DNA of 64,000 bases, from positions 1,984,001 through 2,048,000 of the forward strand of contig OZ253663.1 of assembly GCA_965263215.1 (NCBI GenBank). Direction: 5' to 3'. Shown in pieces: positions 8,337-17,346 of the stretch (position 1 is the stretch's first letter; each line of letters starts with the position of its first letter). Position numbers and translations under genes: made by a program. Below the pieces are notes generated by a model. It did not search any database, was not told the DNA's origin, and saw nothing but the letters and a program-made list of their open reading frames with translations. Source of the DNA: UBA1672 sp965263215 (lineage in GTDB: Bacteria; Pseudomonadota; Alphaproteobacteria; Micavibrionales; Micavibrionaceae).

Positions 8337-8702
8337 ATGATTGGGATGCTCTATTCCACGGTTGGTATTATCGTTGCCGTCGGTTATCTGCCGCAAATCT
8401 ATAAATTGCTTATTAGTAAGGCACCCTGTCGTGATATATCCCTTGTCGCGTGGACAGTTTGGGAATATACCGCGATTGTCAGCCTCCTCTACAGCCTTTA
8501 CGGGCAAGAAAGTTTAGATACTAAATTCGTTCTGGTGAATGCTATCAATGTGGTTTGCATCACTATGATTATTATCATCACAATCTATAAACGCCGCAAA
8601 TACGGTGATATCGTAACGATCAGCGAGGATGATGACAGCCTGACCAACATCTATAACACGGTGGAACAGGTAGAAGAAATCATAGAGACGGCAGAGAATT
8701 GA
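8337..8702 (+). CDS. PQ-loop / SemiSWEET-like small membrane protein
   Basis: The 121-residue protein carries GYLPQIYKLL near residue 17, the PQ-loop that marks the MtN3/SWEET and PQ-loop superfamily. It has three membrane helices (about residues 2-22, 36-55, 66-84), the count of a bacterial SemiSWEET half-transporter that dimerises to move a small sugar. An acidic tail of about 35 residues (SEDDDSLTNIYN...) extends past the last helix, which is longer than usual. AAGGGGG precedes the ATG. Substrate unknown. Confidence 0.75.
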   Translation: MIGMLYSTVGIIVAVGYLPQIYKLLISKAPCRDISLVAWTVWEYTAIVSLLYSLYGQESLDTKFVLVNAINVVCITMIIIITIYKRRKYGDIVTISEDDDSLTNIYNTVEQVEEIIETAEN

Positions 8703-8721
8703 ATTTCCATACAAATCTCGT

Positions 8722-8750
8722 TTGAACCGCGCGGGTTTCTCTGCTATTTC
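8722..8750 (+). promoter_or_regulatory. Probable lysS promoter
   Basis: TTGAAC at 8722-8727 and TATTTC at 8745-8750 are separated by 17 bases. Transcription would start near 8757, leaving a short leader before the ATG at 8783. This also argues against an upstream TTG start at 8759 for lysS. Confidence 0.45.
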
Positions 8751-8782
8751 TGTATGCCTTGAAGAATAAGGAATACAAAAAC

Positions 8783-10405
8783 ATGACCAATATTACACCA
8801 GACATTGCCATAAAGAACCGCTCATGGGCTTTTGAAGAAGCCAAGGCGGTGGTCAAACGTCTGCGCGCGATTGGTCGTGGTCAGGTGCAAACACCTGAAA
8901 AAGGCTATGTTTTGTTTGAAACGGGGTATGGCCCATCTGGCCTGCCGCATATCGGTACATTCGGAGAGGTCTGCCGCACAACAATGGTGATGCGCGCCTT
9001 TCAACGCTTGCAACCGGATATCCCGACCAAGCTGATTTGCTTTTCCGATGATTTGGATGGCTTTCGCAAAGTACCAAGCAACGTACCGCAGCAAGAGATG
9101 CTCGCGGAATATCTGGGCAAGCCCCTAACGCGCGTGCCAAATCCATTCGATAGCGAATATGAAAGCTTCGGCCATCACAATAACGCGCAATTACGCGCAT
9201 TCTTGGACCAGTTCGGCTTTGATTACGACTTTATCAGCTCCACCGACGACTGCTACACCACAGGCAAGTTCGATGAAACACTGCTTTTGATGCTGAAACA
9301 TCATGAGGATATCAAGGGTGCCGTTCTTCCGATATTGGGTGAAGAACGCGCGGCAACCTACTCACCTTTCTTACCTATTTCACCTTCTACGGGCAATGTA
9401 TTGCAGGTTCCAATTCTGGAAACAGACGCGGAAAACGGCACGATCACGTATGAAGATGAGGACGGCAGGCGCGTCACGCAGGAAGTCACGGGCGGTAAGG
9501 TAAAGGCGCAATGGCGCGCCGACTGGGCACTACGTTGGCATGCGCTTGATGTGGATTACGAGATGAGCGGGAAAGATCTGAAAAGCTCCGCCGATATCGC
9601 AAAATCCATCCTGAAGATTTTAGGCCGCCCTAATCCCGCAGGATTTCACTATGAACTCTTTCTTGATGAAAAAGGGGAAAAGATCTCTAAGTCAAAGGGG
9701 AACGGGCTGAGTATGGAAGAATGGCTGACCTATGCGCCGCATGAAAGTCTTGCCTACTATATGTTCCAACGCCCGACGAGCGCGAAGAAGCTCTACTTCG
9801 ATATTATCCCCAAGGCTGTGGATGAATATATCACCTTTGTGGAAAAACTGCCCGAGCAAGAACCCGCAAAGCAACTGGATAACCCCGCATGGTTTATCCA
9901 TGACGGTAAAGTCCCAAATTCGCAGCACTCACCGATTTCATTCGGGCTATTGTTGAACCTTGTGAACGCCGCCAACACGGATGACGCGGAGACACTCTGG
10001 GGCTTTATCAACCAATACGCCCCCAACGCTACGCCGGATAACGCACCGTTCCTTGATCGCTTGGTCGGGTATGCCATTCAGTATTACAAAGATTTTGTGC
10101 TGCCGGAAAAATCATACCGCGCCGCCGATGAGCGCGAGCAAAAGGCGCTGGCGGCGCTGGCGGATAAGCTGGAAAAACTGGATACAGGGCTTGAGCCAGA
10201 GGACTACATGACCGCCGTGTTTGATGCGGGCAAGGAAAACGGATACGACAAGTCAGAGCTCCGTGATTGGTTTCAGGCGCTTTATCAGGTGCTTTTAGGG
10301 CAAGATCAAGGCCCGCGTTTCGGCTCTTTCATCGCGCTGTACGGGCCTAAGGAAACGGTTGGCCTTATTCGTAATGCTCTGGATGGTAAACTGGCCGGCG
10401 CATGA
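8783..10405 (+). CDS. lysS: Lysyl-tRNA synthetase, class I
   Basis: This 540-residue enzyme charges tRNA-Lys with lysine using ATP. It is the class I form, found in archaea and in alphaproteobacteria, unrelated to the class II LysRS of most bacteria. The HIGH-type motif is PHIGT (residues 55-59, within GPSGLPHIGTFGE) and the KMSKS-type motif is KISKSKG near residue 300. The C-terminal helical anticodon-binding region is complete. ATG 8783 has AAGGAA upstream and fits the promoter. The stop overlaps the next start (ATGA). Confidence 0.95.
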   Translation: MTNITPDIAIKNRSWAFEEAKAVVKRLRAIGRGQVQTPEKGYVLFETGYGPSGLPHIGTFGEVCRTTMVMRAFQRLQPDIPTKLICFSDDLDGFRKVPSNVPQQEMLAEYLGKPLTRVPNPFDSEYESFGHHNNAQLRAFLDQFGFDYDFISSTDDCYTTGKFDETLLLMLKHHEDIKGAVLPILGEERAATYSPFLPISPSTGNVLQVPILETDAENGTITYEDEDGRRVTQEVTGGKVKAQWRADWALRWHALDVDYEMSGKDLKSSADIAKSILKILGRPNPAGFHYELFLDEKGEKISKSKGNGLSMEEWLTYAPHESLAYYMFQRPTSAKKLYFDIIPKAVDEYITFVEKLPEQEPAKQLDNPAWFIHDGKVPNSQHSPISFGLLLNLVNAANTDDAETLWGFINQYAPNATPDNAPFLDRLVGYAIQYYKDFVLPEKSYRAADEREQKALAALADKLEKLDTGLEPEDYMTAVFDAGKENGYDKSELRDWFQALYQVLLGQDQGPRFGSFIALYGPKETVGLIRNALDGKLAGA

Positions 10406-10944
10406 TAAAACCGGACAGATCAACATTAGAGATCATCGCCGCGCTCATCTTCGCGTATTTTATTTTTTTCTTTTTACCTTACGACTTCTACGCACCTGCT
10501 CCTATCTGGGTAATGGATTGGCAACTCGTTAATTTTTTTCCTGTACTGCTTACTTTAGTTGTGATCATTGTCGGATACATATCTTGCAAAAAAGATAAAA
10601 AATGCAGTTCAAAAAAAGCCTTCCTGATAAAATGGAATCATATACTTCTTAGTCTGGTTTCTCTAAAGGTCGTACACTCTGGCTTCTTTATTGGGCATGA
10701 AAGCGTCATCAAGTGCTGCATTAGAATATCTTCTTCCCCCGCATTCTATGCCCTTTTTTGTTATTTATCGGGTTTGTTTTTCTTAGTATACGCTGCTCGA
10801 AATATCATGGAAATCCGTCGCAAGAACAAAAAAGCTGATGAAGCACAACCCAAGAAACAAGAGCTTTATTTATTGCTTTATGGCACATTAATCTTTTTAT
10901 GCCCCATTGCTATGGAAGTCATCTCAGAGCTTTACCACTCATGA
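10402..10944 (+). CDS. Membrane protein coupled to lysS
   Basis: The 180-residue protein has about four to five membrane segments (residues 9-28, 38-57, 75-95, 112-133 and 153-175), with Lys/Cys-rich loops such as SCKKDKKCSSKK. Its ATG overlaps the lysS stop in ATGA, suggesting translational coupling. No family is recognised. Base composition is more AT-rich by eye than lysS, as in other lineage-specific genes of the window. Confidence 0.6.
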   Translation: MIKPDRSTLEIIAALIFAYFIFFFLPYDFYAPAPIWVMDWQLVNFFPVLLTLVVIIVGYISCKKDKKCSSKKAFLIKWNHILLSLVSLKVVHSGFFIGHESVIKCCIRISSSPAFYALFCYLSGLFFLVYAARNIMEIRRKNKKADEAQPKKQELYLLLYGTLIFLCPIAMEVISELYHS

Positions 10945-10951
10945 AAATATT

Positions 10952-11284
10952 TTAAATATAACGCTCCACACCATCTTTCAGTAGCTCCACCAATTCCGCA
11001 TCCATGTACTGATAGTCATCAGGAATATCGAGCACGATCACCTCTTTGCCCGCCAGATCATGCGGAAATTGACGCGATAATATCTGTTTATGCTTCTTCT
11101 CCATCACAAAGATCATATCCGCCCACGCAATATCCTTGGGCGAAACACTGCGCTTCGCCTTCGCACTCGTCCCCGCAGAACGCGCATTTATACGCGGATC
11201 ACGCCTGTAAACCGCCTCTGCCGTTGGGCTGCGCCATTGATTTTTACTACAAATAAACAAAAAGTTCATCACATTAATATCCAT
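10952..11284 (-). CDS. Small low-molecular-weight tyrosine-phosphatase-like protein
   Basis: The 110-residue protein has the P-loop C(X)5RS as CSKNQWRS, Cys being about residue 12, at the end of the first strand (MNFLFICSKN). Downstream are the SAGTSAKAKR region and IPDDY, the likely general-acid aspartate. It matches the short predicted tyrosine-phosphatase group (COG4551) rather than classical LMW-PTPs, which are about 150 residues. Translation may start at the internal ATG at 11269, which fits the first strand better. It is convergent with the gene at 10402-10944. Confidence 0.75.
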   Translation of the reverse strand: MDINVMNFLFICSKNQWRSPTAEAVYRRDPRINARSAGTSAKAKRSVSPKDIAWADMIFVMEKKHKQILSRQFPHDLAGKEVIVLDIPDDYQYMDAELVELLKDGVERYI

Positions 11285-11460
11285 ATAAAACAGTATCTTA
11301 TATATAAAAACCTAACCTAAAGATAGTTTTCCATAAAAATTGGATAAAATTTTAAGTAATTTTTAAGCATCCCCCCTATACCATAGTATTAGATAGGCAC
11401 TATGCCGAAGTTTGTGTGGGGGCACGCAAATCACAAATTTTTAAAGTTAGAGTCACTAAG

Positions 11461-11970
11461 ATGATTAGTATAGAACATGCACGACCGACAGTAAAAACGC
11501 TTTTGAGCCACATTGAGGCCTTTGAGTCCTTTTGCATGGGTGAGAAGAAATTCTCCCCTGCCAAGTTCCGTGAGCTTAACGAAGAATTGAGCGTTGGCGC
11601 AGTTTTGATGATTGGTAAATATCGTTTTCAAAACGCACCAGAAGGCAAGCACCTATACTGGCGCGGTCTTGATGATAAAGAATATGATCTCGGCCTTGTG
11701 AATGATGCAAAAATCATGCGTGACTATCCCGGTTTTCATGCGCAACGCTCTCTCTCACTCGGTAATAATCAGGTGAAAGAAACAAAGGTCATAGACGCGC
11801 CAAACGGCAGCGGTAATCTTTCGATGGTGATTTTAGAGGATGGCACAACGGGCATTGCACCAAATTACCGTATGGCCTTGCGTAATGCCGCGATGAAAAA
11901 GCATTTAACGCAAAAATTCAACTTCCTCTCTCTTGCCTATATCTGGAAAAAGGTGTTGGGCCACGCTTAA
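11461..11970 (+). CDS. Uncharacterised cytoplasmic protein
   Basis: The predicted 169-residue product starts MISIEHARPTVKTLLSHIEAF and ends with a basic, aromatic helix (KFNFLSLAYIWKKVLGHA). It has no signal peptide or membrane segment. A GTG at 11416 in the same frame is also possible, but the ATG at 11461 begins a better-looking N-terminus. The 176-base region upstream is AT-rich with no other gene visible. Family unknown to me. Confidence 0.6.
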   Translation: MISIEHARPTVKTLLSHIEAFESFCMGEKKFSPAKFRELNEELSVGAVLMIGKYRFQNAPEGKHLYWRGLDDKEYDLGLVNDAKIMRDYPGFHAQRSLSLGNNQVKETKVIDAPNGSGNLSMVILEDGTTGIAPNYRMALRNAAMKKHLTQKFNFLSLAYIWKKVLGHA

Positions 11971-11979
11971 AAGCACCAC

Positions 11980-12660
11980 TTAATCACTTATAATCTTTGA
12001 AAAATCAAAGCCCTGACGCGGAATGCCAAATTTATCCGCGCCATATTTGTCGCCCTTATTCAGGGGTGCACCCTCTTCCCAGTGTGTGACGATATCGTCT
12101 AAATCAGGACGCGGCCTGTCATCCGGCGTTTCATTTGCGGTGCCGATATGAATGAACCCCGCGATTGTATCACGCTCATCAAGCCCCAAATAACTGCGAA
12201 AACGATCATCATACGCATACCATTCAGTCAGCCACTGCGCCCCGTATCCGCTGGCGTTGGCCGCCATGACCATGTTCATACACACCGCGCCCGATGATAA
12301 TAGCTGTTCCCACATTGGCGGCTTCCCTTTGCGAATGCGTGAAACCACACCGACGACCAAAGGCGCACGGGTGAAACGCGTTTCCTCTATCTCAATATGG
12401 GCGGGCGAGGCATCTGGGTTATCCTGAAGATACAATGCCTTAATCTTCTGTCCTATGGCCTTGCATTGCTCGCCTTCAAATATCACGAAATACCACGGCG
12501 ATAATTTCCCATGATCAGGCACGCGCGCCGCCGCACTTAAAATGCGGTTCAGCTCCTCCGGTGATGGTGCGGGCTCTTGCAGTAACTGCGCCATAACACT
12601 GCGGCGGGACGTCAAATATTCCAGTGTTTCATCCGACTTGACTGCTGACATAATTTTCAT
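11980..12660 (-). CDS. Nitroreductase family protein (YdjA-like)
   Basis: This 226-residue flavoprotein of the nitroreductase fold should reduce nitro compounds or quinones with NAD(P)H, using FMN. The N-terminal FMN-binding signature is SRRSVMAQLL, followed by ARVPDHGKLSPWYFVIFEG, typical of the short YdjA subgroup. GAVCMNMVMAANASGYGAQWLT is the conserved second half. ATG 12660 is chosen because AAGGG lies 7 bases before it; a longer frame to 12717 lacks support. It is divergent from mscS with about 80 bases between. Confidence 0.9.
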   Translation of the reverse strand: MKIMSAVKSDETLEYLTSRRSVMAQLLQEPAPSPEELNRILSAAARVPDHGKLSPWYFVIFEGEQCKAIGQKIKALYLQDNPDASPAHIEIEETRFTRAPLVVGVVSRIRKGKPPMWEQLLSSGAVCMNMVMAANASGYGAQWLTEWYAYDDRFRSYLGLDERDTIAGFIHIGTANETPDDRPRPDLDDIVTHWEEGAPLNKGDKYGADKFGIPRQGFDFSKIISD

Positions 12661-12740
12661 GGCTCTACCCTTGTTTAATTCTAGTGATGCGGTATCTTGC
12701 CCCCACAAAGGACGCAAAAAATCAGGAGCACAGTCTAACC

Positions 12741-13979
12741 ATGGCCGCCACAGAAGAAAAGATGGAAATTATTCAACCACCCGCACTTCCTGATGTGAAA
12801 GATGTCCCGATAGAGCAGGAAATCACAACCTTCTGGAATGAAGTGATGACCGTTTGGCATAATGGCTTTATGGGCGTGGATATCGGCAAAATTGTGATTG
12901 CCATTGGTATATTCGCGGTGTTTTTGTTCCTGCGCGGCATCCTGAGCAAATACATCCTGCATACAATCAGTCTTTGGACAAAGAATTCCAAAACGGATAT
13001 TGATGATAAAATCATCGCGGCACTTATGCCCCCTATCCGCTTTATTCCTATTATCATGGGTGTGTTTTTCGCCGCACAAGCCTTGCATCTTGATGGGATG
13101 CTCGCGGAGCTTGTATCCCGCATTGTGCGCTCCATGATTGCCTACACGATTTTCTGGGCGCTCTATCGTGCGCTTGATCCGCTTCAACGCGTTTCACGAA
13201 AGCTCGAAAAGGTTCTGACCAAAACCATGATGGAATGGATTTTCAAGTTCCTGAAAGTGGTTGTGATGTTTATTGGTGCCGCGGTTATCTTAGAGCTTTG
13301 GGGCATTGCCATTGGGCCGCTTTTGGCTGGTTTGGGTTTATTCGGTGCGGCTGTGGCCTTGGGCGCGCAGGATCTGTTCAAAAACCTGATTGGCGGTATT
13401 ACTGTGATTGCCGAAAAACGCTTTCATCCCGGTGACTGGATTAAGGTCGATGGCGTGGTCGAAGGCACGGTTGAGGATATCGGCTTTCGCTCCACGCTTG
13501 TGCGCCGTTTCGACAAAGCACCCGTTTACGTGCCGAACTCTGATCTCTCCGATGCGGTCATCACCAATTTCAGCCGTATGACCAATCGCCGTATTTACTG
13601 GAAAATCGGTGTCACCTATAGCACCACGAAAGAACAATTACAGATCGTCCGCGATGAAATTGCCGATTATCTGGCCAATAATGATGATTTCGAAAAGCCG
13701 CCAAAAGTTTCCACGTTCGTAAGGCTCGATAGCTTCAACGACTCCTCTATCGATTTCATGATCTATTGCTTTACCAAGACCACCAACTGGGGTGAATGGC
13801 TAGAGATTAAGGAAGAATTCGCACTCGCGATTAAAGAAATTGTAGAGGAAAAAGCAGGCACAGGGTTCGCCTTCCCGTCACAGTCTATCTATATCGAGAG
13901 CATCGCCGACGCACCGGAAATATTCACACCGCCCGCGAATGATAAAAAAGAGTCAAAAACAGCAAAGAAAACCGCCTGA
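12741..13979 (+). CDS. mscS: Small-conductance mechanosensitive channel (MscS family)
   Basis: The 412-residue protein has three or more N-terminal membrane helices, then the pore-lining helix and MscS beta domain: LGAQDLFKNLIGGI, RFHPGDWIKVDGVVEGTVEDIGFRST and the AP[V]YVPNSDL loop. Such channels release solutes on hypo-osmotic shock. The N-terminal region is longer than that of E. coli MscS (286 residues). The C-terminus ends in a Lys-rich tail (KKESKTAKKTA). ATG 12741 is chosen with AGGAG upstream; an upstream frame reaches into the nitroreductase promoter and is rejected. Confidence 0.9.
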   Translation: MAATEEKMEIIQPPALPDVKDVPIEQEITTFWNEVMTVWHNGFMGVDIGKIVIAIGIFAVFLFLRGILSKYILHTISLWTKNSKTDIDDKIIAALMPPIRFIPIIMGVFFAAQALHLDGMLAELVSRIVRSMIAYTIFWALYRALDPLQRVSRKLEKVLTKTMMEWIFKFLKVVVMFIGAAVILELWGIAIGPLLAGLGLFGAAVALGAQDLFKNLIGGITVIAEKRFHPGDWIKVDGVVEGTVEDIGFRSTLVRRFDKAPVYVPNSDLSDAVITNFSRMTNRRIYWKIGVTYSTTKEQLQIVRDEIADYLANNDDFEKPPKVSTFVRLDSFNDSSIDFMIYCFTKTTNWGEWLEIKEEFALAIKEIVEEKAGTGFAFPSQSIYIESIADAPEIFTPPANDKKESKTAKKTA

Positions 13980-14000
13980 AAATCTGCTAAGACTTGAGGT

Positions 14001-16772
14001 ATGAGTGCAGACCCCGCGATTCTTATGCCAGAGCATATAGCTTTGCCCGATGTCCCGGCGATTTTCGTCAATGCCGAAGAATGTGCGTTGCTGACCACCG
14101 ATGGAGAACTCCAGACGCTCCCCCATGCTGAGGCTATCCCCTTGCTCCGCAACTCTGCCGTGATGGTGTGCCATGCGCCCTATACGAAGGCACGGTTAGG
14201 GTTTGAGGAATTTTTCACCTTTGACGTGTTGGAACTGTTTGCATTTGTGCACCCTGCGCGCTTTTGTGTGCCCACGCCTGTCGGGCTATGCCGTGCGCTA
14301 GGCTGCACCGTGCCCACCGATTTCGAAGATTACACCTTCGCCCTGATGGATATTGCCCGCGCCCTGCTCAGTGATTTACAAAAGGACGTGCTGTCTGATA
14401 AGGCTGATCCCGTTAAAATCGCAGGTGTGATGGGCTTGAAAGGAAAGGGTTGGCCTTGGGCGCAATATATATTCTCCGCGCTCGGGCAGGACTATAACCC
14501 CGAGATGGATATATCATCCCGCGCGGCGTTGAATGTGTGGAAGCATTTGCCCGAATGGGCAGAGGACGCGCCAGAACCGCCCAGCGCCCATGACAGCGTC
14601 AGCGAAGAAGAGGCACTGGCAAAATTGGAAGAGCTGCTCAGCGTTGGTGATAAACCCGCCGAAATCAGGCCGCAGCAAAAATCATACACCAATGCGGTGC
14701 GCCGCATGTTCGACCCGACGCGTGAAGATGAAAACCCGCATATTGTTCTGGCAGAGGCCGGAACGGGCGTTGGTAAAACGCTTGGTTATCTCGCCCCCGC
14801 GAGCGTTTGGGCGGAGAAGAACGAAGGTTCGGTGTGGATTTCCACCTACACGAAAAACCTGCAACGCCAAATCGACAGCGAGCTTGACCGCCTATATCCA
14901 CACCCTGTGGTGAAGGATGCCTATGTGTCGGTGCGTAAGGGACGTGAGAATTACCTGTGTTTGCTGAACCTAGAAGATGCGGCGGCAGGCGCAGCGACCT
15001 CTTACAACGCCCGTCATGTCGTGGCATCGGGCATTATGGCGCGGTGGGTTGCCGCCACGAAAGATGGTGACCTCAGCGGCGCAGACTTCCCCGGATGGCT
15101 GTCAGGCTTGCTTGGCTTTGCCAATACCTATGGCCTAGCCGATCGGCGCGGGGAATGTATTTACTCCGCCTGTGATCACTATAATCGATGCTTCATTGAA
15201 AAATCAGTACGCAAGGCCAAACGATCACGCCTTGTGATTGCCAATCACGCGCTTGTGATGATCCAGTCCGCGATGTCTTCTTCCAGTGATGGCATGCCCA
15301 CACGCTACATCTTTGATGAAGGCCACCATTTATTCAACGCCGCTGACAGTGCCTTTTCCGCGCATCTCACCGCCCGAGAAACTGCGGATTTACGGCGGTG
15401 GATACTCGGCAATGAAGGCGGTAAAAAGGGACGTGCGCGCGGCCTGAAACGCCGCATTGAGGATTTGGTCGAAGGCGATGAGGCGGCTATTCGTATGCTT
15501 GAGGATATCCTGCATCATGCAAGCGCCCTGTGCGCGCAAGGGTGGAGCCGCAGATTCAAAGACAAAGCTCCCGCAGGCCCCACCGAAACCTTCCTGATGG
15601 AGGTGTACCGCATCGTCTACGCCCGCGCGGACGGCGTGCATGGCCCCTATTCGATTGAAACGCCGTTATTCCCGCTTGATGCGGATATCATTGCGGCGTG
15701 CACAACGCTCAAAAAAGCACTCTCCAATCTACTGAAACCCATGGATGCCCTTGCGAAATTGCTGCATGAGAAATTAGTGAATGATCAGGGGGAAATGGAC
15801 AGCGACACCCGCAAACGTCTGGATGCGCTCGCGACATCGCTTGATCGGCGCGGTGGCATGACGCTCAAAAGTTGGATCGCGATGCTGGAAACCATGGAAG
15901 AAGCCGAGAATGTCGAGGGCTTCATTGACTGGATGGAGGTGGAGCGCGTGGATGGGAAATCCATTGATGTCGGGGTGTATCGCCATTATGTCGACCCGAT
16001 GAAACCCTTCGCCACCAGTATCCGCCCACATTTGCACGGCATGACGGTGACCTCCGCCACCTTGCAAGATGGCACAGACGATGCGGCGCAAAACTGGCAG
16101 GCCGCGCAGGAGCGCACAGGCGCGCATTACCTCAGTAAAGAACCCGTGCTCAATAGTTTCTCCTCACCCTTTGATTATGCGAACAACACCAAGGTTTTAA
16201 TCATTAATGACGTGAACAAGAATGATCTGGCGCAAGTGGCTTCGGCGTATCAAGCGTTATTCACGGCCAGTGGCGGGGGCGCGCTCGGTTTGTTTACCGC
16301 CATTCAACGTCTGCGCGCCGTGCATGAGAAAATCCTGATTCCGCTTGAGAAATCAGGCATTACCCTCTACGGGCAGCATATCGACCAGATTGATACAGGC
16401 ACGCTGATTGACATTTTCCGCGATGATGAACATGCGTGCTTGCTCGGCACGGATGCGGTGCGTGACGGCGTGGATGTGCCCGGTGACTCTTTGCGCCTCC
16501 TTGTGTTTGACCGCGTGCCGTGGCCGCGCCCGACCTTACTCCATAAGGCACGCAGAGATGCCTTTGGCAAACGCCGTTATGATGAAATGATCACGCGTTT
16601 AAAGTTGAAACAAGCCTTCGGGCGGTTGGTGCGCCGCGCCGATGATAAGGGGGTGTTTGTGATGATGGATTCCATGCTGCCCTCGCGCCTGCATGGAGCA
16701 TTCCCCGAAGGCACGGAAATCATCAAATGCGGATTAAAGGATGCGGTGGAGCAGGTTAAAACTTTTCGTTAA
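14001..16772 (+). CDS. DinG/XPD-like ATP-dependent DNA helicase
   Basis: The 923-residue protein is a superfamily 2 helicase of the DinG/Rad3 type. Walker A is AEAGTGVGKT near residue 255, the DEAH-like box is DEGHH near 439, motif III is TSAT, and motif VI is QAFGRLVRR. Four Cys that would ligate an Fe-S cluster fall between Walker A and the DEAH box: about residues 318, 385, 390 and 396 (GECIYSACDHYNRC). The first 200 residues resemble a DEDD exonuclease domain without its catalytic acids. It likely unwinds DNA or D-loops in repair. GAGGT precedes the ATG. Confidence 0.85.
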   Translation: MSADPAILMPEHIALPDVPAIFVNAEECALLTTDGELQTLPHAEAIPLLRNSAVMVCHAPYTKARLGFEEFFTFDVLELFAFVHPARFCVPTPVGLCRALGCTVPTDFEDYTFALMDIARALLSDLQKDVLSDKADPVKIAGVMGLKGKGWPWAQYIFSALGQDYNPEMDISSRAALNVWKHLPEWAEDAPEPPSAHDSVSEEEALAKLEELLSVGDKPAEIRPQQKSYTNAVRRMFDPTREDENPHIVLAEAGTGVGKTLGYLAPASVWAEKNEGSVWISTYTKNLQRQIDSELDRLYPHPVVKDAYVSVRKGRENYLCLLNLEDAAAGAATSYNARHVVASGIMARWVAATKDGDLSGADFPGWLSGLLGFANTYGLADRRGECIYSACDHYNRCFIEKSVRKAKRSRLVIANHALVMIQSAMSSSSDGMPTRYIFDEGHHLFNAADSAFSAHLTARETADLRRWILGNEGGKKGRARGLKRRIEDLVEGDEAAIRMLEDILHHASALCAQGWSRRFKDKAPAGPTETFLMEVYRIVYARADGVHGPYSIETPLFPLDADIIAACTTLKKALSNLLKPMDALAKLLHEKLVNDQGEMDSDTRKRLDALATSLDRRGGMTLKSWIAMLETMEEAENVEGFIDWMEVERVDGKSIDVGVYRHYVDPMKPFATSIRPHLHGMTVTSATLQDGTDDAAQNWQAAQERTGAHYLSKEPVLNSFSSPFDYANNTKVLIINDVNKNDLAQVASAYQALFTASGGGALGLFTAIQRLRAVHEKILIPLEKSGITLYGQHIDQIDTGTLIDIFRDDEHACLLGTDAVRDGVDVPGDSLRLLVFDRVPWPRPTLLHKARRDAFGKRRYDEMITRLKLKQAFGRLVRRADDKGVFVMMDSMLPSRLHGAFPEGTEIIKCGLKDAVEQVKTFR

Positions 16773-16809
16773 GCCCTCTAGCCAGCTTTTAACGCTGATA
16801 TAATTTAGA

Positions 16810-17199
16810 CTAGAGCCATTCTACTTGAGGCTTGGTTTGTGAGATAACATCTATACAGTCATTCGGAGTATATATTGCATAATGAACTATCTGATTATCA
16901 TCCCGCATTATCCCGTGACCTTCATCATGAAACCACGTGAGATAATCTGAGACTACCATCTTAAAGAAACCGCCCGGGATATGCCCCAAAGACTTTAAAA
17001 GATATCCTTCATCAATATTTCTGTAAGTTAAAGCAGCATCAAAAGAAATATGCAAAAGATCACCAGTTTCATCATTTTTAAGCAAAATCTTTAAAACTTT
17101 GCTGTCATCGCGTAACTCTTCCAAATAGAAGTGTCCATTCTTATCCTTTAAGGTGAACCAAACATCATATTCCATAATCTTTTCGCTTTCAAAAATCAT
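16810..17199 (-). CDS. Hypothetical protein
   Basis: The 129-residue frame (or 121 if translation starts at the ATG at 17175) encodes a hydrophilic, acidic protein with mixed alpha/beta character and no signal peptide. It has recurrent Asp/Glu, a WFHDEGHG segment and a C-terminal QTKPQVEWL. No family is recognised. It is alone on its strand between the DinG-like gene and pabB, and more AT-rich than both. Confidence 0.5.
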   Translation of the reverse strand: MIFESEKIMEYDVWFTLKDKNGHFYLEELRDDSKVLKILLKNDETGDLLHISFDAALTYRNIDEGYLLKSLGHIPGGFFKMVVSDYLTWFHDEGHGIMRDDNQIVHYAIYTPNDCIDVISQTKPQVEWL

Positions 17200-17247
17200 A
17201 CTCCATAGAACATACCAAATTAAAACCTTCCTGTAAGCCCCACTGAT

Positions 17248-17318
17248 TGTGGATAAGCGTGCTTGTAAAGTTTGTGAATCCCGCTACACTCGCCGTATAG
17301 TGAAATATAGTAACAAAA
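17248..17318 (+). promoter_or_regulatory. pabB upstream region: DnaA-box-like site and promoter
   Basis: A perfect DnaA-box 9-mer (TGTGGATAA) lies at 17248-17256. Just downstream a promoter can be read as TTGTAA, 16 bases, TACACT, or as TTGTGA, 18 bases, TATAGT. One such 9-mer in 64 kb is expected about half the time by chance, so regulation by DnaA is only a possibility. Confidence 0.35.
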
Positions 17319-17346
17319 AAGCGAGCTGTTTTAAGATCAAATAATC

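Noticed and set aside
8759..8785. TTG start at 8759 for lysS
   Set aside because: It lies at the predicted transcription start, and the ATG at 8783 has a proper ribosome-binding site and matches the class I LysRS N-terminus.
12684..12741. Upstream start of mscS at 12684
   Set aside because: It would extend into the shared promoter region with the nitroreductase gene and adds 19 residues with no MscS homology.
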